DNA of 38,120 nt from Streptomyces sp. MMG1121 (lineage in GTDB: Bacteria > Actinomycetota > Actinomycetes > Streptomycetales > Streptomycetaceae). This document shows positions 1 to 7,853 of this stretch, piece after piece. The stretch covers positions 1 to 38,120 of the forward strand of contig NZ_LGDV01000221.1 of NCBI RefSeq assembly GCF_001280015.1, written 5' to 3'. Position 1 is the first letter of the stretch, and each line of letters opens with the position of its first letter. The notes under the pieces are model-generated. The model had not been told where the DNA came from and ran no database searches. It saw only the letters and a list, made by a program, of their open reading frames with translations. A program made the position numbers and the translations under genes.

Positions 1-94
1 GGGGCAGGGTGCCCTCGACGGTCAGTTCGGTGGCGGTGACCTCCTCGGCGACGGGAGTGAAGTGACCGGTCAGATAAGGCTTGTCAGTGGTCAT
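1..94 (-). CDS. carotenoid oxygenase family protein, N-terminus only (runs off the window)
   Basis: The minus strand opens with an ATG at 94 and encodes 31 residues that reach the window edge: MTTDKPYLTGHFTPVAEEVT, then ATELTVEGTLP. The pattern PYLxGxFxPVxEEVTA followed by a short hydrophobic stretch ending GxLP is the usual start of actinobacterial carotenoid cleavage oxygenases (RPE65 family), iron enzymes that split carotenoid double bonds. The four iron-binding histidines would lie outside the window, so function cannot be confirmed. The gene follows the MFS exporter on the same strand, about 315 bases downstream. The family call rests on the N-terminus only. Confidence 0.7.
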   Translation of the reverse strand, partial: MTTDKPYLTGHFTPVAEEVTATELTVEGTLP

Positions 95-409
95 GGCAGG
101 AACCTCGATGTGTCTGATGTGGTCGGCAGTGGGGTGGGGCGTGGGTGAGCAACTGGATGCTCGCTCGGGGGTGAGCGGGTCGGCGGAGTCGATCCGCTCG
201 GCGTTCGCGTTCCACCGGGCTCGTCCCGCGATGTCGGCGTGGACGTCCCGGACGGTGGCGACGGGGTGTTGACGGGGGTGGAGACCCGCACGATGACGGG
301 GGCGTCCCCGTCGAGGGCGGTGATCGGGGCCCGATGCAGCCGCGGGGTGCCGGGGGTCATGGTGGTCTCCATTCGGGCATGCGCGGCGGGGTACTCAGGG
401 GCGGGGTAC
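95..409. other. gap between exporter and carotenoid oxygenase, with a possible short broken ORF
   Basis: On the minus strand an ATG at about 360, with a GGAG ribosome site 5 bases before it, opens a protein-like stretch (TPRLHRAPITALDGDAPVIV). It then loses quality unless one shifts frame near 265, where a second protein-like stretch (VATVRDVHADIAGRARWNAN) runs on in frame into the carotenoid oxygenase start. This could be a small frameshifted gene or chance. I do not recognise a family, and I see no terminator. Confidence 0.25.
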
Positions 410-1912
410 TCAGGCGGTCTCGCCGGTCGCCGGCGCTGCCGCGGGCCGGCCGGTGCGCGGGGCGATGAGGGCGGCTATGAGGGCGGCGGCAGCGGCGATG
501 GCCGCCGCGGTGAGGAAGGCTGCCCGGAATCCGCTGTCGACCGCCGCTGGGCTGGCGCTGGTTCCGGTGCGGTTGGTGGCGACGGCGGTCAGCAGGGCGA
601 GTCCGAGGGCTCCGCCGACCTGCTGGGTGGTGGTGATCAGACCTCCGGCCAGACCGGCGTCGCTCGGGGCGACCTGGGCGGCGGCGGTGACGTTGACGCT
701 GACGAAGGACAGGCCCAGGCCTGCTCCGACCAGGAGCGCGGGCCCGAGGACGTCGCCGGTGTAAGTGCCGTGCACGGAGGCGGTCGAGAGCCAGCCGAGG
801 CCGGCGGTGAGCAGGAGCGGCCCGGTGACCAGGACGGTCCTGACGCTGGTGCGGGCAGCGAGCCGTGGCGCCAGCCAGGCGGCCGTGGTGATCGTCAGGG
901 CGAGGGGGAGCTGGCTGAGTCCGGCCTCGAGGGGCGTGTAGCGCAGGATCTGCTGCAGATAGAGGGACAGGAAGAAGAACAGGCCCACGGTGGCCGCGCC
1001 GATCGCTGCCATGACAGCGTTGGCGGAGGTGACGGTGCGCAGGCCGAAGATCCGCAGCGGCACCAGGGGCTGGGCGACCGCCCGCTCCGTTGCGATGAAG
1101 GCCGCCAGGAGGATCGCGCCGAGGCCGAGGGAGGTCAGGACGAGGGGTGAGGCGAACCCCTCGTCGTGGCTCTGTGAGAGGCCGTAGACGGTCGCGGCGA
1201 GTCCCGTGGTGAGGGTGATGGCCCCGGGAAGGTCGATGCGGCCTCGGGTCCCGGTGCCGCGCGGTACGTAGTGCAGGGCACCCGCGGCCACCCCCGCCGC
1301 GACGGGGAGGTTGACGAAGAACACCGCGGGCCAGCCGAAGGTGCCGGTGAGTACGCCGCCCAGGAGCACGCCCGCGGCGCCGCCACCGCCGGCGACCGCG
1401 CCCCACACCCCGAGGGCCTTGGCCCGCTCGCCGCCGCTGAACAGGGTGGTGACCAGGGAGAGGGCGGCCGGTGACATCAGCGCCGCTGCTGATCCCTGCA
1501 CGGCGCGGGCGGCGATCAGAGTACCTGCTGTGGGCGCGAAACCGGCGACGGCCGATGCGGCGGCGAATCCGGCGAGTCCGGTCAGGAACGTCCCGCGCCG
1601 ACCTCGGAGGTCGGCGATCCGTCCGCCGAGCATGAGCAGTCCGCCGAAGGTGAGGACGTAGGCGGTGACCACCCAGGACAGCGAGGACGCCGTCATGTGC
1701 AGTCCGGTGCCGATGTCCGGCAGGGCGATGTTCACGATCGAGGAGTCGAGCACCACCATGAACTGGGCGACCGCGAGCACGGCCAGTGCGGCCCAGCGGC
1801 GCGGGTGGGGCGGGCGGCCCGGAGCCGCGGGCGAGGCGGGTGCCACGGGGATCGCTTCCGTCCGGCGGGACTGGAGTGCTGCCGTGGCCGGCTGCGTGCG
1901 TGCATCGTCCAT
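410..1912 (-). CDS. MFS drug exporter, DHA2 (14-helix, EmrB/QacA-type) family
   Basis: This 500-residue membrane protein probably exports drugs or other small toxic compounds using the proton gradient. The start is the ATG at 1912 (MDDARTQPATAAL); a longer open frame upstream reads into non-coding-like sequence. After a soluble N-terminus, the first helix carries the DHA2 pattern AQFMVVLDSSIVNIALPDI. The loop 2-3 MFS motif follows (GGRIADLRGRRGTF), as does the helix 5 antiporter motif region (GVLLGGVLTGTFGWPAVFFVN). Fourteen hydrophobic segments can be counted, and the length is normal for the family. No TetR-type partner is adjacent. The only regulator-like sequence nearby is the HTH relic at 2148-2339, so control is unknown. 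The substrate cannot be read from sequence. Confidence 0.9.
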   Translation of the reverse strand: MDDARTQPATAALQSRRTEAIPVAPASPAAPGRPPHPRRWAALAVLAVAQFMVVLDSSIVNIALPDIGTGLHMTASSLSWVVTAYVLTFGGLLMLGGRIADLRGRRGTFLTGLAGFAAASAVAGFAPTAGTLIAARAVQGSAAALMSPAALSLVTTLFSGGERAKALGVWGAVAGGGGAAGVLLGGVLTGTFGWPAVFFVNLPVAAGVAAGALHYVPRGTGTRGRIDLPGAITLTTGLAATVYGLSQSHDEGFASPLVLTSLGLGAILLAAFIATERAVAQPLVPLRIFGLRTVTSANAVMAAIGAATVGLFFFLSLYLQQILRYTPLEAGLSQLPLALTITTAAWLAPRLAARTSVRTVLVTGPLLLTAGLGWLSTASVHGTYTGDVLGPALLVGAGLGLSFVSVNVTAAAQVAPSDAGLAGGLITTTQQVGGALGLALLTAVATNRTGTSASPAAVDSGFRAAFLTAAAIAAAAALIAALIAPRTGRPAAAPATGETA

Positions 1913-2147
1913 GGCACACAGATTCGTGTCGGCCGGTGTCCACTTTCCAGGCTCGACGGGGGCGGGGACTGTCCAGCGCTGTCCGCACCTGTCCACCCGG
2001 TCCTGTCGCGGCCCGTACGTGCGGTGCCCGGCTCTGGCGGGGCGCCTGCGCGGCACCTCGACTGCTCGGCCGGTGGGCCCGGCCGGTGCCGGTGCCGCGC
2101 AAGGCCGATCCGTCGGCGGCGAACGCCGCGACGCCGACACCGCGACG

Positions 2148-2339
2148 TTACCGGGGGCGCCGCAGTTCCTGCTCCCACAGGACTTCGCAGAGCAGGTCAA
2201 GGCCTTGGCGCAGGTGGCGCCGGTAGGTGCCGTACGGAAGGCCCAGGCGGCGGGCTGCCGCCTCCTGGGTGCTGGCACCGGAGAAGTAACCCGCCGTCAG
2301 GGCGTCGCGGGCGGCGGTGCGAGACACCCTCGGCGGCAT
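2148..2339 (-). pseudogene. C-terminal HTH relic of a sigma-like / ATPase-type regulator
   Basis: Sixty-three minus-strand residues end in TQEAAARRLGLPYGTYRRHL, then RQGLDLLCEVLWEQEL. This is the sigma-70 region 4-like HTH found at the C-terminus of a Streptomyces family in which an ATP-binding or regulatory module precedes it. The open frame continues upstream to 2768, but that part does not look like a real protein and overlaps a better plus-strand DinB match. I read it as a truncated relic with no functional N-terminus. A very short stand-alone HTH protein starting at the ATG at 2339 is possible but less likely. Confidence 0.45.
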
Positions 2340-2483
2340 TCTGGCTCGCTCCACCGCCGAAACGGCAACCAGCGCTGGCCGTTCCTGCCCATGCCTCGCC
2401 CCCGGTAGCGGACGGAAGGGCTCGGTGGTGAGGAATGGCGTTGGCAGCCGGGGTCCGACGAGCGCCTCACGCTGCGGTAGGGG

Positions 2484-2816
2484 TTGCAGCACATCACAGA
2501 CTTCCGGCCAGAGGAACGAAACGGGCCTTGGCTCGGCCTGACGGCGGAACCGGACGAGCGTCAGGCCGCCACCGTCGACGCCGCGGCCGCGCTCAGCCAC
2601 GTCGATGAGGCGTTTGCCCGGTGGCGCGGTCAGCTTGCCGAGGGTTCCGAGGGTTCCGAGGGTTCCGAGGAAGCGTTCGCCGAAATCATCGGTCCGGCCG
2701 CCGGTCATTGTGGCGGTGCGACCCGGCGCCCATGCGCGCTGCATGTTGCGGATGAGTGGGTTCATCACAGCGCGGAGGCATCGCTTCTGCGTGACTTGTA
2801 CGCGGCGCGAGGCTGA
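2484..2816 (+). pseudogene. DinB_2-family protein relic (C-terminal half)
   Basis: The plus-strand frame ends in ALHVADEWVHHSAEASLLRD followed by LYAARG and a stop. This matches the C-terminal helix of DinB-type four-helix-bundle proteins (usual form HxxxExxHHGAEIxLLRDLYRA), which use a metal and often a small thiol cofactor. The first residues (FRPEERNGPWLGLT) also fit the middle of such proteins. The N-terminal half with the first metal histidine is missing. A 9-base tandem repeat inside adds a run of Glu-Gly-Ser, so this is a decayed fragment. The ATG used is arbitrary. Confidence 0.5.
2642..2668 (+). repeat. 9-bp tandem repeat (GGGTTCCGA)x3
   Basis: Three exact copies of GGGTTCCGA lie head to tail, with a partial copy before them. 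In the DinB relic frame they encode repeated Gly-Ser-Glu. Since the unit is a multiple of three it does not shift the frame; it looks like slippage growth in a gene no longer under selection. Confidence 0.9.
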
Positions 2817-2843
2817 CGCAGTCGGTTCTCCTTGCCGGTCGCC

Positions 2844-3131
2844 TCAGGCGTCCGCGTCGAACTCGAAGATGCGCAGTGCCTTCACGACGGCGAAGCCGGC
2901 GCATTCATCCGGCGCTCGGAGCGGCGGCGGTCACGGTCGTCGCACTCGGTCGTCGCACTCGGCCGTCAGCGGTTCGGCCGGGAACCCGCGGTAGGGCATC
3001 GGGTCGCGGGCCGCAGCGTCGACGCGTTTGAACCAGCCGCGCATGGTGGGCAGGCACAGGTTGCGGCAGGCGGCGTCCATTGCCGCGTCGGCAGCCGGTT
3101 CGGTCAGGCCGCGGCGACGGGTGACACCCAT
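2844..3131 (-). pseudogene. istB: IS21-family IstB helper ATPase, truncated and frameshifted
   Basis: From the ATG at 3131 the minus strand reads LTEPAADAAMDAACRNLCLP, then YRGFPAEPLTAECDDRVRR. This closely follows the N-terminus of actinobacterial IstB (AAIDAACRxLxLPTIRxxF and YRGFLAELLMAECDDRARRR). A frameshift near 2920 leads to a second match, KALRIFEFDADA, corresponding to the KxLRDFDFxANP segment, then a stop at 2844. IstB is normally about 260 residues; fewer than 100 remain and the Walker motifs are gone. IstA is absent. This is a dead fragment of an IS21 element. Confidence 0.75.
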
Positions 3132-3451
3132 GGCGGGACTCCTTGACCGGATGGCACCAGATCTACGACCACGCCCGCGGAACACCGACTGGACCCGCGT
3201 GAGCCAAACAAAGTCGCCCGCCACCGCCCCCCACCGCTCCGTCGAACCGAGCAGTCACAGGCCACGAACAAGATCACTCAGCACCCGAATCCGCTACGCC
3301 ACAATCCACTCGGCCGTGCCCAAGCGCTGGCGCCCAGTACAGCTGGGCAACAGCAGGCCCCGACCAAGATCAATAAGCAAGCACGGCACTTACACAACAA
3401 CCTCCCGGCCCCGAACGAGACGGGTGCCGGGAGGGAACAGCAGCGAGAACC
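3132..3451. other. gap between IstB relic and small secreted protein gene
   Basis: No coding region is recognisable here. The only structured element is the inverted repeat at 3401-3434, described separately. The sequence between 3200 and 3400 is somewhat richer in A than its surroundings. Confidence 0.5.
3401..3434 (-). terminator. hairpin after the small secreted protein gene
   Basis: CCTCCCGGC at 3401-3409 pairs perfectly with GCCGGGAGG at 3426-3434. It begins 18 bases past the stop of the minus-strand gene at 3452-3721. In the direction of transcription it is followed by TTGTTGTGT, a modest T-rich tail. Confidence 0.55.
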
Positions 3452-3721
3452 TCACAGGCCGCCTACGCCAGTCCCTTCGTCGCCACTCGAGCCGAGACCG
3501 CCGACACCGACGGTGCCGCTGGCGTCGACTCCGGCGACGCCGACACCGACGTCCTTGCCGCCGGGGCCGACACCACCGACGCCGTCACCGTCACCGCCGC
3601 GCGCTTGCTGAACGGCAGCCGCAGAAACCTGGGACTGGACGGGCACGGCGCTGGCAATTCCGGCGCTCAGGAAACCGGTAAGGGCGGTAGCGGCCAGTAC
3701 CCCGGCAATCGAACGAAACAT
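3452..3721 (-). CDS. small secreted glycine/valine-rich protein
   Basis: The product is 89 residues with a clear Sec signal peptide (MFRSIAGVLAATALTGFLSA, cleavage probably after GIASA near residue 26). The rest is a mature region of low complexity made of repeated Gly-Val-Gly and Gly-Gly-Asp units. A good ribosome site (GAAAGGAG) lies just before the ATG at 3721. Such proteins in Streptomyces are usually of unknown function, perhaps cell-surface or aggregation-prone. There are no cysteines and no known domain. The gene stands alone and is followed by a hairpin, so it is probably monocistronic. Confidence 0.65.
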   Translation of the reverse strand: MFRSIAGVLAATALTGFLSAGIASAVPVQSQVSAAAVQQARGGDGDGVGGVGPGGKDVGVGVAGVDASGTVGVGGLGSSGDEGTGVGGL

Positions 3722-4135
3722 GATGAGCTCCTTTCACTTCCCCCCTTTGTCCCGCTCATCCTCACCGCGGCCAGACGGTTCTGCCGGTCAGCACGGACCA
3801 TCAGAGTGACGTCGCCCGGTGTCAGTTCCACCCCGAAGCCTCTCCACCGGCTGTCTCCCGTCACGAGGACCGGGCCTTTCCCTCGCCCGCCATTCCGGCA
3901 CGGGCCGGGACCAAGGCTCCTCCGTCTGCGTGAGCAAGGGGCCAGGACTCCCAAGTCGGGGCCTGAGCACCTCCGGCGTGCGGTACGGCGACACCTCGTA
4001 CAGCGCAGTGCGAGGCCGCCACCGCGCCGCGACCCAAGAACCCGGACCACGGAGCGGCCCGGTCGCCGCCCCGGTCCTGACGGTCCCTCCCCTCGCAGTG
4101 CGGAGACCCGCCATGAGGAAGTTTGACGGCAGAGA
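3722..4135. other. gene-poor stretch before the IS3 relic
   Basis: Several frames are open because of high GC, but none gives a convincing protein. On the minus strand a piece reading VLVTGDSRWRGFGVELTPGD (about 3800-3880) looks protein-like without a recognisable family, and it shifts frame on both sides. It may be another relic. Confidence 0.4.
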
Positions 4136-4492
4136 ATGGCAGAGATACGCAAGAGGTACGACGCGGAGTTTCGGGCGGGCGGTCCGGATCGTCCGTGAGG
4201 CGGGGAAACCGGTCGCGTCGCTGCCGGGCCCTTGAGGTCTCGCAGTCCTGGTTCTGCACGTGGCTGGGGCGCTCGCCGACCCGGCGTGATGCGCGTCGTG
4301 CCGGTCTCGCCCTGGCGGTCACAGAGGTCTTCGACGCCTCGGGCCGTACTCACGGATCCCCGCGGGTCCACATCGGGCCGCGCGAACGTGGTTGGCGAGT
4401 CTCGAGGAACACGATCGCCAAGATCATGGCCGAGCTCGGGCCGGCCGGCCGCGTCAGGAAGCGGAGGCGGTCGCAGATCCGGCAGGGCAAAT
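4136..4492 (+). pseudogene. IS3-family transposase relic (OrfA start joined to OrfB start)
   Basis: The ATG at 4136 opens MAEIRKRYDAEFRAG, the classic start of IS3-family OrfA. A one-base frameshift leads to AVRIVREAGKPVASLPGP, the next OrfA segment. Most of the OrfA HTH is then missing, and the frame at 4210-4492 reads LEVSQSWFCTWLGRSPTRRD, GSPRVHIGPRERGWRVSRNT and IAKIMAELGPAGR. This is the N-terminal HTH_21 region of OrfB. The DDE catalytic domain is absent after RRRSQIRQGK. It is a dead, internally deleted element. Confidence 0.8.
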
Positions 4493-4651
4493 CCTCCACA
4501 CAGAGGGGACGGACAGCGGCGGACCGTACTCCTGGTGGGGTAGTCGCACAGCCTCTCCACAGCGGATGTGTCCGGCGATCGCCGCGGCGCATGCTGGCCC
4601 CAGCCACGGCCACGAGGTCGTGCACATCCATCGGACAGGGGGCGAACGATC

Positions 4652-5806
4652 ATGCCCGAGCCGAGCAGGAGGGCGTCGAACGTGGGCAGGAGGCCATTGC
4701 TGGCCGCAGCGCTGGGTACGGCGGCTGCGGGTACGGTCGGGGCTGCCGCGCCGACGGGCCGAGGGCCGGAGCGGCGGTCCGAGAGCACCGTGGAGCGCGG
4801 CCCGGCGATCCGCCACCGGATCGTACGGACGAACGGCATACACATGCATGTGGCGGAGGCTGGCCAGGGCCCGGCCGTCCTTCTCCTGCACGGCTTTCCC
4901 GAACTCTGGTACTCCTGGCGGCATCAGCTGCGTGCCCTGGCCGCGGCCGGATACCGTGCCATCGCTCCCGACCTGCGGGGCTACGGCCGTACGGATGCCC
5001 CGGCGGACGCCCGCAGCTACAGCCTGCGCACCAACTTGGCCGATCTGACCGGCCTGCACGACACGTTGGGCATCGAGTCCGCCGCCCTCGTCGGCCACGA
5101 TCAGGGCGCCACGATCGCGTGGGCGGCGGCGCAGCTGATGCCTCGACGATTCCCGGCGATGGTCGCGCTGGGGGTGCCGTACCCGGCACGTTCCCCGCTG
5201 CCCATCACCCAGCTGATCCGCAAGAACAACCCGGGCAAGTTCAACGTCGTTCTGTACTTCCAGCAACCCGGCGTCGCAGAGGCCGAGTTGGACGCGGATG
5301 CCGCCCGTACACTGCGCATGACCATGTACGCCCTGTCCGGCGAGGCACCCGCCGGTCTGGTTGCCCGCTGGCTGCTCGACACGCCGGAGCCTTCCGGCTA
5401 TCTCACCCCGCTCCCCGACCCAGGTTCCCCGTCCCACTGGTCCCCATGGCTCGGCGACGCCGAACTCGCCCACTACGCGGACGAGTTCAAGCGCACGGGA
5501 TTCGCCGGCGCGATCCGCCGTTACCGCACCTTCGACTTCGACTGGTCGGACCTGCCCGAGGTCGGCACACTCCAGATCCACCAGCCCACGTTGTACATCA
5601 CGGGCGAACTCGACTCCGCCTACCGGTTCAGCTCCCTGGACCCCATGCGTGCCCTCGTGCCCGGCCTGCGGGACATCATCAAGCTGCCCGGCTGCGGCCA
5701 CTGGACCCAGCAGGAACGCGCCCGTGAGGTCAACGATCACATCGTGTCCTTCCTGCGGTCCGCATACGCCCCGGGCGACCCTCGGAGCAGGACCGTCGAC
5801 GCCTAG
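4652..5806 (+). CDS. exported alpha/beta hydrolase, epoxide hydrolase type
   Basis: The product is 384 residues. It starts at the ATG at 4652, preceded by an AGGGGG ribosome site about 10 bases upstream. A twin-arginine-like segment (VGRRPLLAAALGTAAAG, residues 11-27) followed by an Ala-rich stretch suggests Tat export. The hydrolase core shows the oxyanion motif HGFPE (80-84) and GHDQGA with Asp150 at the nucleophile position. Asp rather than Ser is typical of epoxide hydrolases and some dehalogenases. Asp321 (GELD) and His350 (GCGHW) complete the triad. The cap domain lies between about 185 and 305. It should open an epoxide through a covalent ester intermediate. The substrate is unknown and the neighbours, IS debris on both sides, give no clue. 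Confidence 0.85.
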   Translation: MPEPSRRASNVGRRPLLAAALGTAAAGTVGAAAPTGRGPERRSESTVERGPAIRHRIVRTNGIHMHVAEAGQGPAVLLLHGFPELWYSWRHQLRALAAAGYRAIAPDLRGYGRTDAPADARSYSLRTNLADLTGLHDTLGIESAALVGHDQGATIAWAAAQLMPRRFPAMVALGVPYPARSPLPITQLIRKNNPGKFNVVLYFQQPGVAEAELDADAARTLRMTMYALSGEAPAGLVARWLLDTPEPSGYLTPLPDPGSPSHWSPWLGDAELAHYADEFKRTGFAGAIRRYRTFDFDWSDLPEVGTLQIHQPTLYITGELDSAYRFSSLDPMRALVPGLRDIIKLPGCGHWTQQERAREVNDHIVSFLRSAYAPGDPRSRTVDA

Positions 5807-6493
5807 GGCTGTCTTCGGTTGTGGTCAGTGTGCTTTCAGGAGATTGCTGATGCAGATGATCGCTGCGCGGCGCGGAGTCCGGCCAGGGAGTTCGACGGCC
5901 CGCTCGACCGTGCTGCGGCTGTGGTCAGGCGGCGGAGCCGGAATCCCTCGGGGACTGGTCGGGGTTCGTGTCGGCGCGGCCGCCCGTGCCAAGGGCCTGC
6001 CGGGGCGCAGGGGGAGCGCCGAGTACTCCACGGGCCCCCAACTGGTCGCCGTGGAGCAGACGGACCCTGGGCAGAGCGTCGAGGAGATCGGCCTGAGCGA
6101 CGCGGATGTTCTGCCGCGTCCGAGGACCGGCGCCAAGGATGCGGCGGGCTGTCACGCGGTCATCGTGCGAGCGGCGACCGAGCGCCTGCGCCCGCGTCCG
6201 GTTGCCGCACGTCTCCAGAAGGATCTGCGCGCGTGGGCAGAGCGGCTGCTGCTGCCGTCCCGGATCGTCCCGTTCCGGCGTTCCAGGCAGCTTGTGTCTG
6301 CCCTGGTCAGGACCCGTTTTCGTGTTCCGGCGTCCCGCAGTGGCGCGATGGGCTTGTGACCGGGACGGGGCGCCTCACAGGCTCGGGGCGTTCAGGCCCG
6401 CCAGGTCCTGGGCTCGGCCGAGCCCAGGAGCGGGGCTGAAGTCTGCGTGCGCCGGCTGAAGGCGGGCGCACCTGGATCGATGAAGGAGAGCTT
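5807..6493. other. 687-base gap, probably decayed sequence
   Basis: No intact gene is visible. A plus-strand frame from 5850 to 6358 is open (segments GLSDADVLPRPRTGAKDAAG and AVIVRAATERLRPRPVAAR) but has no family I know. A minus-strand frame ends RRAAIICISNLLKAH just after the hydrolase gene. The region looks like a remnant whose origin I cannot name. A perfect palindrome lies at 6406-6429. Confidence 0.4.
6406..6429. promoter_or_regulatory. 24-bp perfect palindrome upstream of the crystallin-type gene
   Basis: TCCTGGGCTCGG is followed directly by its reverse complement CCGAGCCCAGGA. The site ends 64 bases before the GTG at 6494. It could be an operator or, if transcribed, a tight hairpin. 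No regulator is adjacent. Confidence 0.6.
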
Positions 6494-6844
6494 GTGATCT
6501 CGAAGACGAAGAGGGTCGCCCGTTCCGTGGTCGTGGCGTTAGCGGCCACCGCCGCGGTCACGATGGCCATGCCCACGAACGCGTTCGCCATCGACCACGT
6601 CGAGTGCCGTGGCGGGGAGAACTTCTTGAAGATCTGGTCGCACGGCCCGCGTGACAGCGTGGACTGCTACGCGAACCGTGGACGCACCGACTGGGGCCCC
6701 GGGTGGTGGGTCGACAAGATCTCCACGGGCAACAACGATCTCATCTACTACGACGCCAATGGCGACTCGGTGCGCATCAATCGGTGGACCGAAATCACCT
6801 TCCCGAACCGCCCGCCGCAGGTCACCGGCATCGAAATCCTCTGA
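6494..6844 (+). CDS. secreted beta/gamma-crystallin-like protein (Streptomyces killer-toxin-like / SMPI type)
   Basis: The product is 116 residues. The GTG start at 6494 is set by GAAGGAGAG just upstream. A Sec signal peptide (residues 1-32, ending TNAFA) precedes a mature domain of about 84 residues: VECRGGENFLKIWS, then VDCYANRG, then WWVDKISTGNNDLIYYDANG and RWTEITFPNRPP. This is the pattern of the single-domain beta/gamma-crystallin proteins of Streptomyces, such as the yeast-killing SKLP and metalloprotease inhibitor relatives. Cys38 and Cys58 could form one disulfide. The activity cannot be told from sequence: a toxin-like or protease-inhibitor role is possible. The gene stands alone, with an inverted repeat after it at 6898-6937. 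Confidence 0.85.
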   Translation: MISKTKRVARSVVVALAATAAVTMAMPTNAFAIDHVECRGGENFLKIWSHGPRDSVDCYANRGRTDWGPGWWVDKISTGNNDLIYYDANGDSVRINRWTEITFPNRPPQVTGIEIL

Positions 6845-6897
6845 CGCGTCGGTGAGCCGCGCTGTTCACCTGGCGTGAGCCGATCGCTGCCGACTCT

Positions 6898-6937
6898 CCG
6901 ATGCCGGTCATGCCTTTCGGGGTGCGGCCGGCATCGG
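6898..6937 (+). terminator. 10-bp inverted repeat after the crystallin-type gene
   Basis: CCGATGCCGG (6898-6907) pairs perfectly with CCGGCATCGG (6928-6937) across a 20-base loop. It lies 53 bases past the stop codon. There is no T-tract, so it may be a GC-only Streptomyces terminator. Confidence 0.4.
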
Positions 6938-6988
6938 CTGGTAGGTCCTGGCGTGATCCTGCGTGCTGTCCAGAGCGCGCGATTCACC

Positions 6989-7245
6989 TGTTCGAGCCGA
7001 CCCACGCGCTACCGTGCGTCGACGGGCCGGTCACCACACCGGTGGAGTCGCCGCTGGTGCCGGAGCACCCGCGTGGGCACGGAGCGTTGTACGGGGCCCT
7101 CAACCGCGGGCGGATCGACGCCAACAGGCTGCGGGCCTGCTGGCTGACATGGCGCTGCCCCGCTTCGACGGGCCGCCTGGTCCTCGCCGTCGACGTGTCA
7201 CCGTGGCTTCGCTGGGACACGCCGTGCTCGGCGGCGCGGCTCGTC
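6989..7245 (+). pseudogene. transposase relic (NF041680-like family), N-terminal part
   Basis: The frame reads LFEPTHALPCVDGPV, then EHPRGHGALYGALNRGRIDA and GRLVLAVDVSPWLRW. This follows the N-terminus of a transposase family common in Streptomyces (LFELxDAVLCADGPV, EHRRGHGxLYDALxxGRIDxxRLR, GRLVLAVDVSPWLRPDA). A short out-of-frame stretch between RIDANRLRA and GRLVLAVDV implies two compensating indels. The start and the whole DDE catalytic part are missing. A second relic of the same family lies at 33753. Confidence 0.7.
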
Positions 7246-7364
7246 GCCGCGCCGAAGCCCACCGTGGCACCAGACCAGGGGAGCTTTCCGGCCCGGCGCC
7301 GCTCAAGGTGCCCGCACCCACCGTCCCGGTCGCCGCACTGCGCCAGGTCACCGGCGACGCTGTC

Positions 7365-7592
7365 GCCGTGGCCATAGCTGCCGGGCCGCAGTTGGCGGGT
7401 TCCTTGAGTGGGGGATTCGTAGAGCCCGAACCTCAGTCCGTTGCTGTGGACGTAGTCGGCGAGCGCCCGCATCCCGTCCGGGAAGCGGGCGCCGTCGGCT
7501 TGCAGGTTGCCGTCGGAGTTCCGCGTCGTCGCCGTCCAGCAGTCGTCGACGGTCACGTACTGGTGGCCGAGCCCCTTCAGGCTGTCGCCGGT
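7365..7592 (-). pseudogene. GH27 alpha-galactosidase fragment
   Basis: The minus strand reads LKGLGHQYVTVDDCWTATTR, then NSDGNLQADGARFPDGMRAL and ADYVHSNGLRFGLYESPTQG. This is the second and third beta-alpha unit of glycoside hydrolase family 27 (GYxYVxVDDCW, RFPxGMxALADYVHSxGLKFGIYxxxG). Homology stops after PGSYGH. The signal peptide and the region with the catalytic Asp (KYDWC) are both absent, so it cannot be active. It lies tail-on to the transposase relic at 6989-7245. Confidence 0.75.
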
Positions 7593-7853
7593 GCCCGGAC
7601 GGCCTCCTCCACCTCAACCTCCACCCCGACCTGGCGCACGGCGACATCGGCTCCGCCTCCTGTGGCCCCGTCCCGCTGCCCGGCGTCGACAACCTCGCCG
7701 TCGATGTCCTGCTGATCGCCGATCAGCCGGTGTTCACACGGCGTTGGTGCCGGCCAAGTTGTATGAACAAGTACTGGCCCGTGTTCAAGTGCCCACGCCC
7801 AAGCATCCATGGGCGACGCCTGGCCCTGCCCCCCCGTACCCTGTGGAGCCTTC

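Noticed and set aside
4454..5740. Minus-strand open frame of 428 codons
   Set aside because: Antisense to the epoxide-hydrolase-like gene, which has the complete triad and a ribosome site.
7593..7740. Plus-strand piece LLHLNLHPDLAHGDIGSASC resembling an aminoglycoside-phosphotransferase-type HLDLHP motif
   Set aside because: Too short, with no catalytic loop or second motif; the similarity may be chance.
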